DNA of 64,000 bases. Origin: Mesorhizobium sp. M1E.F.Ca.ET.045.02.1.1 (GTDB lineage: Bacteria > Pseudomonadota > Alphaproteobacteria > Rhizobiales > Rhizobiaceae). Positions 56,985 through 64,000 of the stretch are shown here, in pieces; the stretch's first letter is position 1; every line of letters begins with the position of its first letter. The DNA lies in the NCBI RefSeq assembly GCF_003952485.1, contig NZ_CP034447.1:3610501-3674500 (forward strand). Direction: 5' to 3'. The notes beneath the pieces were generated by a model that was not told the origin of the DNA, did no database searches, and was given only the letters and a program-made list of their open reading frames with translations. Position numbers and translations under genes: made by a program.

Positions 56985-57731
56985 TCAGTTGCTGATATGC
57001 GACAATGCCAGGTCGGTCTCGTCCTGGGCCTCCAACAGGAGTTCTTCCGCCGACCGGAACATGTCCTCGAACGCCAGTTCATGCTCGAAGACAACGCCGC
57101 CGACGCGGATGGCAAGCACGTCCTTGTCGCCTTTCGGCGCGAAATAGATCTGTCCGACCGCGTCTCGAACGCGTTCGCCGATCTCCTTGGCGTCCTGCTT
57201 CGTCGCGCCGGGGAGGAAAACACCGAACATCGAGTTTCCGATGCGCCCGATCAGGTCGTCCTTGCGCAACGAGGACTTGATGGCCGAGGCGATGAGCCGC
57301 AAGGCCTCGTCGCCCCAGCCAAGACCGAAGCGCAAATTGATCGATGCAAGATGCTCCGGGTGAATGACGAGAAAGGCGCCGGAGCGCGGGCCGGACGGTC
57401 TCGCCGCCCGTCTGTCGACCATCGAGGTGAACACCGCCCCGTTGAGGCAGCCCGTCAGGCGATCGTAGGTGCCGGACCTTGTGAGTTCCTGCCGGTAACG
57501 GCGGAGCTCGACCTCTCTCCAGCCGAGCAAGGCAAAAAGCGGCAGACCGATGATGATAGGCAGAAGCGCGGCCGTGATGATGCTGCGGCCGAACGGCGTC
57601 AGCACGTCGCTGAGCAGGAGCAGATAGTTGAGGCCGAGCGACAGACCCACGCAGGCGGCGGTGCCGAGCAGGGACAGCCAAAGGACATGCTTCCAGGCCC
57701 CTGCCGGTGCAGTCTCGTTTTTCGTGCTCAC
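56985..57731 (-). CDS. Membrane GGDEF-domain protein with degenerate active site
   Basis: 248 residues from a GTG at 57731, chosen because AGGAGA lies seven bases before it. Two hydrophobic segments at about 20-35 and 50-70 anchor the protein. The GGDEF domain follows: 'YDRLTGCLNG', then 'LASINLRFGLGWGDEALRLIASAIKSSLRKDDLIGRIGNSMFGVFLPG'. The signature is GNSMF in place of GGDEF, so cyclase activity is very unlikely. It may sense GTP or c-di-GMP or act as a scaffold. It is convergent with the aldehyde dehydrogenase gene. Confidence 0.85.
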   Translation of the reverse strand: MSTKNETAPAGAWKHVLWLSLLGTAACVGLSLGLNYLLLLSDVLTPFGRSIITAALLPIIIGLPLFALLGWREVELRRYRQELTRSGTYDRLTGCLNGAVFTSMVDRRAARPSGPRSGAFLVIHPEHLASINLRFGLGWGDEALRLIASAIKSSLRKDDLIGRIGNSMFGVFLPGATKQDAKEIGERVRDAVGQIYFAPKGDKDVLAIRVGGVVFEHELAFEDMFRSAEELLLEAQDETDLALSHISN

Positions 57732-57995
57732 TGGCCAATCTCCTGTTGGATGCATTGGCTTAAAGGCGGGGTGTTACGATTTCTGTTTCAGCGGGGCCTA
57801 CAATTTGAAGGAATTCAGCGTCTTTCTCCGTGGGCGGCGTTGGATGGGCATTCGTCAGCGGCCGCGGCCCGGGTTCGCTTCGACGATCCGATTCGGTCGC
57901 AGCTCGGCGTTTGGTAGACTCGCCGAACTTTTTTAACCATTCCGTTATTACGCAATTCCGAACGGAAAGCCGTCACGCGCCTTTCGTGGGATGGC

Positions 57996-58733
57996 CTATT
58001 GCGGCGGGCCGAAGATGCCCATCTGGGCGCCCCGGGCCACGGCCTCGGCCTTGCCGTAGAGTCCGCCGGGCGTCGCCATCGCCCAGCCATTGGCGACGAG
58101 CCAGGCGCCGACATCCTGCTTGCCGAGCCTGCAGGGAGCGGCGATGGCGAAGCGATCGCCATCGGGCGGCAGGACACATTTGAGCGCCCGGCCGCGCAGC
58201 CAGGCGTTGAAGGCGGCGCGGGCGCGCTGGCCGCAGGGCCAGACGGCGTCGCCGAACGAGCAGGTCCTGTCGGGGTCGATATCGACCGCGCCGCTGATGA
58301 TGACCCGGCGTCCCATGGCTTCGAAGACCGCTGACGAGACGGCGACCGGACGATAAAGCAGCGTCTCACGCCAGTCCTGCGGCATTGCCGTCTTCGGCGG
58401 CGAGGCGAGCCCAAGCTCACCAAGCGGCGGGCGGGCCCCGATACGCTCGATGCCCGCCGCGTCGAGCGGCGGCGGCGCGATGAGATCCTCGGCGATCCGG
58501 CGCGCCGGCTGGCCGGGCCGTGCGTCAGGAACGGGGAGGCGAGGGGCAGATCGCGCTTCGCCTGCCTCCGGGGTCGGCGGATAGGAGGGGAGGGTGGTCG
58601 GCAACCAGTGCCTGGACCCGGCAATCATCAGTGCGCCGGCGACCAGCCCGAGGCCGCCCAGCATCGTGGCAAGCCGGCCGGTCGATTTCACCTCGCCCAC
58701 AAGCGCGCCCCATCGTTTCACCGGATCATACAT
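57996..58733 (-). CDS. Membrane-anchored thermonuclease-like protein
   Basis: 245 residues from the ATG at 58733. Residues 20-38 ('MLGGLGLVAGALMIAGS') form an anchor. The next 90 residues are rich in Pro and Ala. The C-terminal part ('ISGAVDIDPDRTCSFGDAVWPCGQRARAAFNAWLRGRALKCVLPP' and 'CRLGKQDVGAWLVANGWAMATPGGLYGKAEAVARGAQMGIFG') has the layout of SNase-like OB folds. The catalytic Arg and Asp of true nucleases are not clear, so activity is doubtful. Confidence 0.7.
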   Translation of the reverse strand: MYDPVKRWGALVGEVKSTGRLATMLGGLGLVAGALMIAGSRHWLPTTLPSYPPTPEAGEARSAPRLPVPDARPGQPARRIAEDLIAPPPLDAAGIERIGARPPLGELGLASPPKTAMPQDWRETLLYRPVAVSSAVFEAMGRRVIISGAVDIDPDRTCSFGDAVWPCGQRARAAFNAWLRGRALKCVLPPDGDRFAIAAPCRLGKQDVGAWLVANGWAMATPGGLYGKAEAVARGAQMGIFGPPQ

Positions 58734-58830
58734 TAGGCACTGGCGACATTGCTTGAAAAGCAAGGCGTTGCGTTAAGCCTCGCGCAACCAATGCGGCCTA
58801 CATTCAAGCATCGGTTGTCGAGGGGATGAC

Positions 58831-59367
58831 ATGACGCGCAAGCCGACACTGCTCTTTGCCTTCCCGGCGCTCATGCTGTTCCTGCTGGCGGCGGAGCGGA
58901 CGGCGACATTCCTTCTCGGAACCTATTCGGCGAGCCCCGCGATGTGGCGCGTCTGGCTCGAGCTGCGGCCCTTCTCGACGATGTTCTGGCAGCAGGTGGA
59001 CTTCTATCTCGGCGGCTCGATGGCTCTCGACGCAGCCATCATCCTCGCCGCGTCGGCCGCCTGCTGGATGGCCTGCCGGGCGAAGAGGTCCGCCGGCTTT
59101 TTCCTCGCCAACCATGCCGCCATGCTGTTCGCCGGGCTGATGATCGCGGTCGGCAGCCATGCCGAAACGGCGAGCACGATTGCCACCTTCACCGCGCCGC
59201 GCGGTTTGCAGTTCTCGCTGGCGATCGACTTCAGCTGGAAGAACAGCCTGGTGCTGTGCCTTGGCCTCGCGGCCTGCGCCTATTGCCATGTCGCTTTCCT
59301 GCGCGAGGCGAAACTTCGCACGGAAGCCCGCGCCGTCCGCATCCTGGCGCTCCAGCGCGACTTCTAA
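58831..59367 (+). CDS. Four-helix membrane protein of unknown function
   Basis: 178 residues with about four membrane segments: 5-25, 62-82, 92-110 and 135-155. No motif is recognised. The cytoplasmic C-terminus is basic ('REAKLRTEARAVRILALQRDF'). It is divergent from the thermonuclease-like gene and convergent with the coiled-coil protein gene. Confidence 0.75.
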   Translation: MTRKPTLLFAFPALMLFLLAAERTATFLLGTYSASPAMWRVWLELRPFSTMFWQQVDFYLGGSMALDAAIILAASAACWMACRAKRSAGFFLANHAAMLFAGLMIAVGSHAETASTIATFTAPRGLQFSLAIDFSWKNSLVLCLGLAACAYCHVAFLREAKLRTEARAVRILALQRDF

Positions 59368-59391
59368 TTTAGCCTGGCATCCAGCGCGAGG

Positions 59392-59946
59392 TCAGTTGAT
59401 CTTCTTGTAATAGACCTTGCCGTCCGCCTGCTGGATGCGCTGGTAGGACGGGTTGGGTCCAGGCGGCGCGACCTTCCGCTTGAACATCGGCGAGGCGTTG
59501 TCCGGCTCGGCTGGGTTCTCGACCGCGGACGCCTCCGCCACGGTCGTGCCTGCGAAACTGGGTTCTGGCGCGCGAGGCGTCTCCGTCTCGGTGGCGACCG
59601 GCTGGCCCTGCTCCAGCTTGGCCAGGTTGCTGTTGATCTGGCCGAAACTCGCCTGCAACTGCCGGTCCAGCGTTTCGAACCGGCTCTGGAAGCCGTTGTT
59701 GACCGTGTCGATGCGGGCGCCGATCCGCTGCTCGAACTGGCCAAGCTGCTCCAATCGCGTCTCCATCGCCCGAAGATCGTTGACGCCGCGATAGAGATAG
59801 ACGGCGGCCGTCACGTTGACGGCGGTGACGAGCGCGGCACCCACCGCGACGGCGCCGATTATTCTCGCCCGGTTCGGCTTGCCGGGCGCCTTTTCCTGCT
59901 CGCCGAGTTCGATTGCCGGAACGTCCGGTACGCTGATCATCGTCAT
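59392..59946 (-). CDS. Membrane-anchored coiled-coil protein
   Basis: 184 residues. A cytoplasmic basic N-terminus ('KAPGKPNRAR') is followed by a membrane helix at about 28-52 ('IIGAVAVGAALVTAVNVTAAVYLY'). A coiled coil follows at about 55-115 ('METRLEQLGQFEQRIGARIDTVNNGFQSRFETLDRQLQASFGQINSNLAKLEQG'). The tail is Pro- and Ala-rich and ends 'ADGKVYYKKIN'. Its ATG overlaps the L,D-transpeptidase stop by 4 bases (ATGA). A role in the envelope with the transpeptidase is likely but not shown. Confidence 0.8.
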   Translation of the reverse strand: MTMISVPDVPAIELGEQEKAPGKPNRARIIGAVAVGAALVTAVNVTAAVYLYRGVNDLRAMETRLEQLGQFEQRIGARIDTVNNGFQSRFETLDRQLQASFGQINSNLAKLEQGQPVATETETPRAPEPSFAGTTVAEASAVENPAEPDNASPMFKRKVAPPGPNPSYQRIQQADGKVYYKKIN

Positions 59947-60518
59947 TCAACCACCACCTTTGCGCCCACCGCCACGCGCTTGAAGAGATCGATCACATCG
60001 GTATTCGTCAGTCTAAAGCATCCGGACGTGCCGTCAAAGCCGACACCCTTGGGATCGTTGGTGCCATGGATGCGATAGAGCGTATCGCGCCCGTCGCGCG
60101 AGAGATAGAGCGCCCTGGCGCCGAGCGGATTGTAGGGGCCGGCCGGCACCATCGCCGGCAGTTCCGGCTGGCGGGCGCGCATCTCCTTGGGCGGACGCCA
60201 TTGCGGCCATTCGGTCTTGGATGCGACCTTGACCGTCCCCGTCCAGCCGAACCCGTCGCGCCCGACGCTGATCTGGTAGCGCAGCGCCTCGCCCGGGCTC
60301 GTCACCAGGTAGAGCGCCTTTTCGGTCTTGCGGATGATGATCGTGCCTGGCTGCTCGCCGGTCTGGAAGGCGACCGCCTTGCGCAGGCTGGGTCCCATGG
60401 CGGGAAGCGGCGGCAGGCCCGATCCGGCTTCCGCGAAACCGCAGGCCGACACCAGCGCGATGCCAGCCAGGCACGCGCCCGCCACGCTCGCAGCAATGCG
60501 GCGCTTAGCGCTGGGCAT
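59943..60518 (-). CDS. L,D-transpeptidase (YkuD-type)
   Basis: 191 residues. Residues 1-31 are a signal peptide ('ASVAGACLAGIALVSACGFAEAG'). The YkuD domain is 'LYLVTSPGEALRYQISVGRDGFGWTGTVKV' and 'YRIHGTNDPKGVGFDGTSGCFRLTNTDVIDLF', with the catalytic His and Cys (HGT, SGCFRL). It forms 3-3 cross-links in peptidoglycan or attaches proteins to it. It overlaps both neighbours: the cpaE-like gene by 14 bases and the coiled-coil gene by 4. Confidence 0.92.
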   Translation of the reverse strand: MPSAKRRIAASVAGACLAGIALVSACGFAEAGSGLPPLPAMGPSLRKAVAFQTGEQPGTIIIRKTEKALYLVTSPGEALRYQISVGRDGFGWTGTVKVASKTEWPQWRPPKEMRARQPELPAMVPAGPYNPLGARALYLSRDGRDTLYRIHGTNDPKGVGFDGTSGCFRLTNTDVIDLFKRVAVGAKVVVE

Positions 60519-61671
60519 TGTCCAGCCGCTCCTTGAACATGCGCTTCAGGTCCTTGTTGAAGCGGGCCCGCCCGTCCACCTCGGAAGGCAGGATGGCGCG
60601 GTTCAGCGCGTCGGTGAGAAGCGCGTTGTCCAGCGCCAGCGACTTGATGTGCGGCGCCTTGAAGATCTTCTCCAGCTCGCTGCGCGAGAAGTGGTTGCCG
60701 AACCATTTGCGCTTGTGCTTGTTGGCGACCAGCGTGATCGAGACGCCGTTGCCGCGCAACTCGCGGATCTTCTTGTAGAGCCGCTTGCCTTGCCGCAAGG
60801 ACGCGACGTTGAGCTCGAAGACGATGAAGATCTCGTCGCTCGTCCTAAGCACCGAATCGTGCCATGGCGTCTCGATGTTCGGCAGGTCGATGACGATGTC
60901 GTCGAAGCGGTAGGCCACGAGGTCGAGCAGCCGGAAGACGAAATCGGCGCCATGCGGCTCGAACGGCAATTGCGGCCGCTCGAAGGAATAGAGCGTGAGC
61001 CCGGAAGGCCGCGAAAGCTTGATGACGTCCATCAGCTCGACATCGAGCCGGTCCGGCTGGCCGATGATGCCGGCAAGGTCGAACTGGTTGAACTGGTTGA
61101 GATAGGCGCCGCAATTGGCGCTCTGGAAGTCGAGGTCGACGAGGCAGGTCGAGGCCGCCCGCTCGGCCGATTTCGAGGCGAGATGCTCCGCCGCCGAGAG
61201 CGCAAGCGTGGTCGCGCCGGCGCCGCCGCTGGCGGCAATGAAGGTGATGATCCGGCTCTTGGTGCCCTGGCTGCCGGTGTCGTGGAAGGTGACGGCGTTG
61301 AGCAGTTCCTTGGCGTCGAGCGGCTTGTGCAGCCAGTCCGACGCGTTCATGCGCACCAGCACCCGCGTCTGCTCGGAGGTCAGCTCGCCCGAGACCGCGA
61401 TCAGCGGCATCGACGCCCAGGCCGAGCGCGCCTCGACCAGCGCATTGTTGCCGAGCAGTTCGCCGCCGCCGAGATCGAGGATGATGATGCCCGGCCGCGC
61501 GTCGACCGGCGGCCCTTTCAGAAACTCGACCGCCTCCGAACCTTGACGTCATAGATCGCCAGCGCGTCGAGCCGCCCGTGTCGTCACGTCGCGCGTGAAG
61601 TTAGCGTCGGAAGAAAACAGGGCGACCTGCTTGCGTTTCGTGGGCAGCACTCTGGTGTCGATGGCGTTCAT
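60505..61671 (-). pseudogene. cpaE: CpaE-type pilus assembly ATPase gene, disrupted as given
   Basis: The start ATG at 61671 overlaps the TadE-like stop (ATGA). The N-terminus 'VALFSSDANFTRDVTTR' is the CpaE receiver-like head. One frame runs through to 60505 but has a TGA at 61549-61551. If one base is removed near 61575 and one added near 61543 the text becomes 'RLDALAIYDVKGSEAVEFLKG', which is expected of CpaE. After this, 'IITFIAASGGAGATTLALSAAEHLA' is the deviant Walker A and 'CLVDLDFQSA' follows. The rest is complete to about 388 residues. Either a recent pseudogene or two base-call errors. Confidence 0.8.
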
Positions 61672-62309
61672 GGGAACGTACTCTTCAAATCTTCGCCGGT
61701 TACAGTACTCAGCATGGAGGGCACTGTGATGTTGTTGAACCCGAGCAATCCGCCTAGGAAGAAGAACTGGAAGTTCATGTTCTGAAGGCTGACGGTGATT
61801 GTCGGCACCGGACCGCCAAGCCTGGTCTGGTAGCCGAGTCCGGTGGCAGTGTAAGCCACCGCAACGTTGCTGCGCAGCAACCCCGGGAAGTAGTGGCACA
61901 TGCCAGGTCGCTGATTGGCCCCCAAAGCAGGGCACGCGTCGTCATTGGTGTTTGCGGTGTCGCCGCGGAAGACGCGGCTGAAATTGGCGGCGCTGAATGC
62001 ACCACCGTTGGTGCACGAGCCTGTGTTTCCGGTGTAGCTGCAGACGAACGGCCCATAGGCGCCAGCGACCACCGGCGCGCCAGGAGTTGATGTCGGTGCG
62101 GCAGTTAGAAGAGCCGTGGCAACCGGATCGGAAATGGATGCCAGCCGGGCGCCGACCTGCACGGCTTTTGTCGCCGCGTTCCATTGAAAGAAGGCATAGC
62201 CAAAGTCAACGAAACCCAACGTTAGCACGAGCAGCAGCGTCAGGGCGATGGCCATCTCGACCATCGTTGCTCCGTCCTCGGATTTCACGAACCGCGTCAA
62301 CATCATCAA
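61668..62309 (-). CDS. TadE-like pilus assembly protein
   Basis: 213 residues. 'FVKSEDGATMVEMAIALTLLLVLTLGFVDFGYAFFQWNAATKAVQVGARLA' is the TadE-like segment with the E after a membrane helix that peptidases such as CpaA/TadV cut. The rest is extracytoplasmic and has several Cys (in 'FVCSYTGNTGSCTNG', 'DDACPALG', 'GMCHYF'). Members are minor pilins of the Tad (tight adherence) pilus. Start and stop overlap the neighbours by 4 bases (ATGA). Confidence 0.9.
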   Translation of the reverse strand: MMMLTRFVKSEDGATMVEMAIALTLLLVLTLGFVDFGYAFFQWNAATKAVQVGARLASISDPVATALLTAAPTSTPGAPVVAGAYGPFVCSYTGNTGSCTNGGAFSAANFSRVFRGDTANTNDDACPALGANQRPGMCHYFPGLLRSNVAVAYTATGLGYQTRLGGPVPTITVSLQNMNFQFFFLGGLLGFNNITVPSMLSTVTGEDLKSTFP

Positions 62310-62851
62310 AATCGGATCAACCGCTCCTGATGGCTTCCCCCGAGCGTGATCGAACTGATATTGAGCAGCGACAGCAACCCGATGCTGTCGCGGACGCTGT
62401 AGGGATAAGAGCCGGAAGCCGTCACAATACAGACCTGCGACGTGGTTGAGAGGTACATGACGTTGCCGTTGACGTCGACCGTGTTTCTGCAGGTAGCGGG
62501 GTCTGCGATGGAAATCGTGACGTCGGATTTTTGCCAGAGGTAGAGGCGCGGGCTGCCGGTTCCCGCCGGATTGCCGAAAACGGCGATGTTGGTGGCGGTG
62601 TCCGCGCAGTCGATCGTGAGTCCAGCGTTGGTGTACAGCGCGCTGTTGCAGCGCGCGGCAAAACGGGCTCCGTCGGAAAGTCCGGCCTCCATCAGCAGCT
62701 TGTCGTGGATGAGGTTGCCGAACTCGAACACGCCCGCCGACAGGATGAGCATCAACGGCGCGACGATGCTCATCTCCACAATCACCGTGCCGCGCTCGTC
62801 GCGGCGAAAGCGGTTCAAGATGCGGGACAACCAGCTCGACATCGCCATCAC
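62306..62851 (-). CDS. TadE-like pilus assembly protein
   Basis: 181 residues from the ATG at 62851, which overlaps the stop of the upstream TadG-like gene by 4 bases. 'RRDERGTVIVEMSIVAPLMLILSAGVFEFGNLIHDKLLMEAGLSDGARFAARC' is the TadE-like segment with the E residue in the membrane helix. The mature part has several Cys ('IDCADTATN', 'PATCRNT', 'QVCIVTA'). Second minor pilin-type protein of the cluster. Confidence 0.9.
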   Translation of the reverse strand: MMAMSSWLSRILNRFRRDERGTVIVEMSIVAPLMLILSAGVFEFGNLIHDKLLMEAGLSDGARFAARCNSALYTNAGLTIDCADTATNIAVFGNPAGTGSPRLYLWQKSDVTISIADPATCRNTVDVNGNVMYLSTTSQVCIVTASGSYPYSVRDSIGLLSLLNISSITLGGSHQERLIRF

Positions 62852-64000
62852 CGATAAAGCTGGGGTTCGTCGCGCAGGAAATTGTCGAGCGTTCCCTGTC
62901 CGCCGCGACCGGTTATGTCGACCAGTTCCACCATGACCGACGCTCCGACCGAGGCGGACGCGACTGGCTCGGTGAGGAAGAAGCTGGCGAAGGCTTCAAC
63001 CGGAAGGTTGGTGCTGTTGCCGTTGAGGTTGTTCCCCGCCGCCTGAAGCGCCTGGCAATCGAGGATCGCGCCATAGAGCAACCGCCGATCGACCGAGGTC
63101 ACCGGTGGCTGACAAGCGTTTTCTGGCGTCCCCACTTCGCCGCCCGCCGAGGCTGTTCCAACCAGACCGTTTGCAATCTCGTATCTATAAACATCGTAGC
63201 GGGTCGGCGCGCTGGTATCCCATGACGATGGATGGCTGACGGAGCCGAAATTGGTGCTCCAATAGCCAGAGAGGTCCCAATTTCCATCGCCCATCCGCCC
63301 GCCCATATAGGGCGTGGTGGCATCCCGAGGCAGGCCCATATTGGGCGAGCCAAACGTCAACTGGTTGTAGGTAGGGCATTGATTGCCGCCATTGCCGTTC
63401 CCATTCCCCCCCGATATCGCCCCTTTCCGGACATTGGCGGCTGGGCCGTATACCGCGCTGTTGTAGGCGCTGCCGTTGGCCCTGATGCCGAAACGGACAT
63501 TGAAGGCGTCTTGAACCTGACCCGTGTTCTGGCCGGTCTTGGTGCTTACGCCCTCGGCCGAATAGCAGCCGAGCGGCGTCGAGGTGGCGATTGTCTCGGC
63601 AAGACCCTGCGCGCCATTGCCGACGTTCTCGGGTGGTTGAAGGAAGCCGAAATTGCCCGGCCCGTAGGCAGCATTGTTGCCCACCGTTCGTAGCTCGATG
63701 AGCCGGCGACGAATTGCCGGATCGGCAGCGGCCTGCTCGAGGGTGACGCCGCCGGCCGTATTGGTGCCGTTCACCATCTCAAACGGGTTGCAGATAAACA
63801 CGGGCGTGTAGTTGCAGACGCCAGAGGTAAAACCGGCCACTGAGACGGCGCTGATATTGTAACTGGTGTCGGTCGCACTTCCTGAGGAAGAGACCGAGAC
63901 CGGGAAAATCGACGTGAACGTTTCAGGCTGGGCGCTAACCTGGATAAAACGGGTCAGAACTGCCGACGCTGCATAGTTAGCTGACGTAATGGGGCTGGAA
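62848..64000 (-). CDS. TadG-like pilus protein, C-terminal part (cut by window edge)
   Basis: The frame is open to the window edge on the right; its start is beyond 64000. The product has 'NYAASAVLTRFIQVSAQPETFTSIFPV' near the edge. It continues with 'GVCNYTPVFICNPFEMVNG' and ends with 'ASFFLTEPVASASVGASVMVELVDITGRGGQG', features of the large TadG-like proteins with a von Willebrand-like or secreted domain. It probably belongs to the Tad pilus export complex. The Cys content (C in 'GVCNYT', 'FICNP', 'LGCYSAEG', 'NQCPTYN') fits an extracytoplasmic location. Confidence 0.75.
   Translation of the reverse strand, partial: SSPITSANYAASAVLTRFIQVSAQPETFTSIFPVSVSSSGSATDTSYNISAVSVAGFTSGVCNYTPVFICNPFEMVNGTNTAGGVTLEQAAADPAIRRRLIELRTVGNNAAYGPGNFGFLQPPENVGNGAQGLAETIATSTPLGCYSAEGVSTKTGQNTGQVQDAFNVRFGIRANGSAYNSAVYGPAANVRKGAISGGNGNGNGGNQCPTYNQLTFGSPNMGLPRDATTPYMGGRMGDGNWDLSGYWSTNFGSVSHPSSWDTSAPTRYDVYRYEIANGLVGTASAGGEVGTPENACQPPVTSVDRRLLYGAILDCQALQAAGNNLNGNSTNLPVEAFASFFLTEPVASASVGASVMVELVDITGRGGQGTLDNFLRDEPQLYR

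Overview
This window looks like chromosome of a GC-rich alphaproteobacterium of the order Hyphomicrobiales, most likely Mesorhizobium or a close relative. The evidence is the gene order murA, DUF2948, hisD, UPF0262, phosphatase, infA, maf, yacG, the Tad pilus genes with TadE/TadG-like proteins, and the dispersed imperfect palindromes of the AGCATGATCCCGAAAA...TTTTCGG type between genes. The assignment is inference from sequence style and gene order; no database search was possible.

Layout. 1-5.3 kb is core: the end of an SDR oxidoreductase, a repeat-rich OmpA-family protein, a YcgN-type cysteine-cluster protein, a small exported protein and a SIMPL-domain protein, ending at a tRNA(CAU), probably Ile2. 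5.35-31.95 kb is accessory DNA bounded by two tRNA genes. A tyrosine recombinase lies beside each: one downstream of tRNA(CAU) and one downstream of tRNA-Phe. Between them is a defence-type region. It holds a YejK/NdpA nucleoid protein paired with a two-helix membrane protein, a PLD-like nuclease, a cytosine-5 methyltransferase, a DUF262 + HEPN pair, an HNH endonuclease with an IS630-type element beside it, a Vsr-type endonuclease, and a DruH-DruE pair read as Druantia type III. Several genes in this region are broken.

32-38.6 kb is conserved core on the minus strand: yacG, maf, infA, a low-Mr phosphatase, UPF0262, hisD, DUF2948, murA, then tRNA-Thr. 38.7-42 kb is a bufferin-like cluster: a small exported Cys protein with a GTG start, a DUF692/MNIO enzyme, its DUF2063 partner, DoxX and an NAD(P)H quinone reductase-like flavoprotein. 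42-57 kb is a stress and metabolic cluster with three closely related LysR regulators. It includes two patatin-like proteins (one with an altered active site), a cupin, an MFS exporter, a DUF302 protein, 3-hydroxybutyrate dehydrogenase, an NDH-2-like dehydrogenase, a disulfide reductase, a peroxiredoxin-like protein and succinate-semialdehyde dehydrogenase.

57-64 kb has a degenerate GGDEF membrane protein, a nuclease-like protein and a tightly overlapping minus-strand operon: a TadG-like protein, two TadE-like proteins, cpaE (disrupted as given), an L,D-transpeptidase and a membrane coiled-coil protein.
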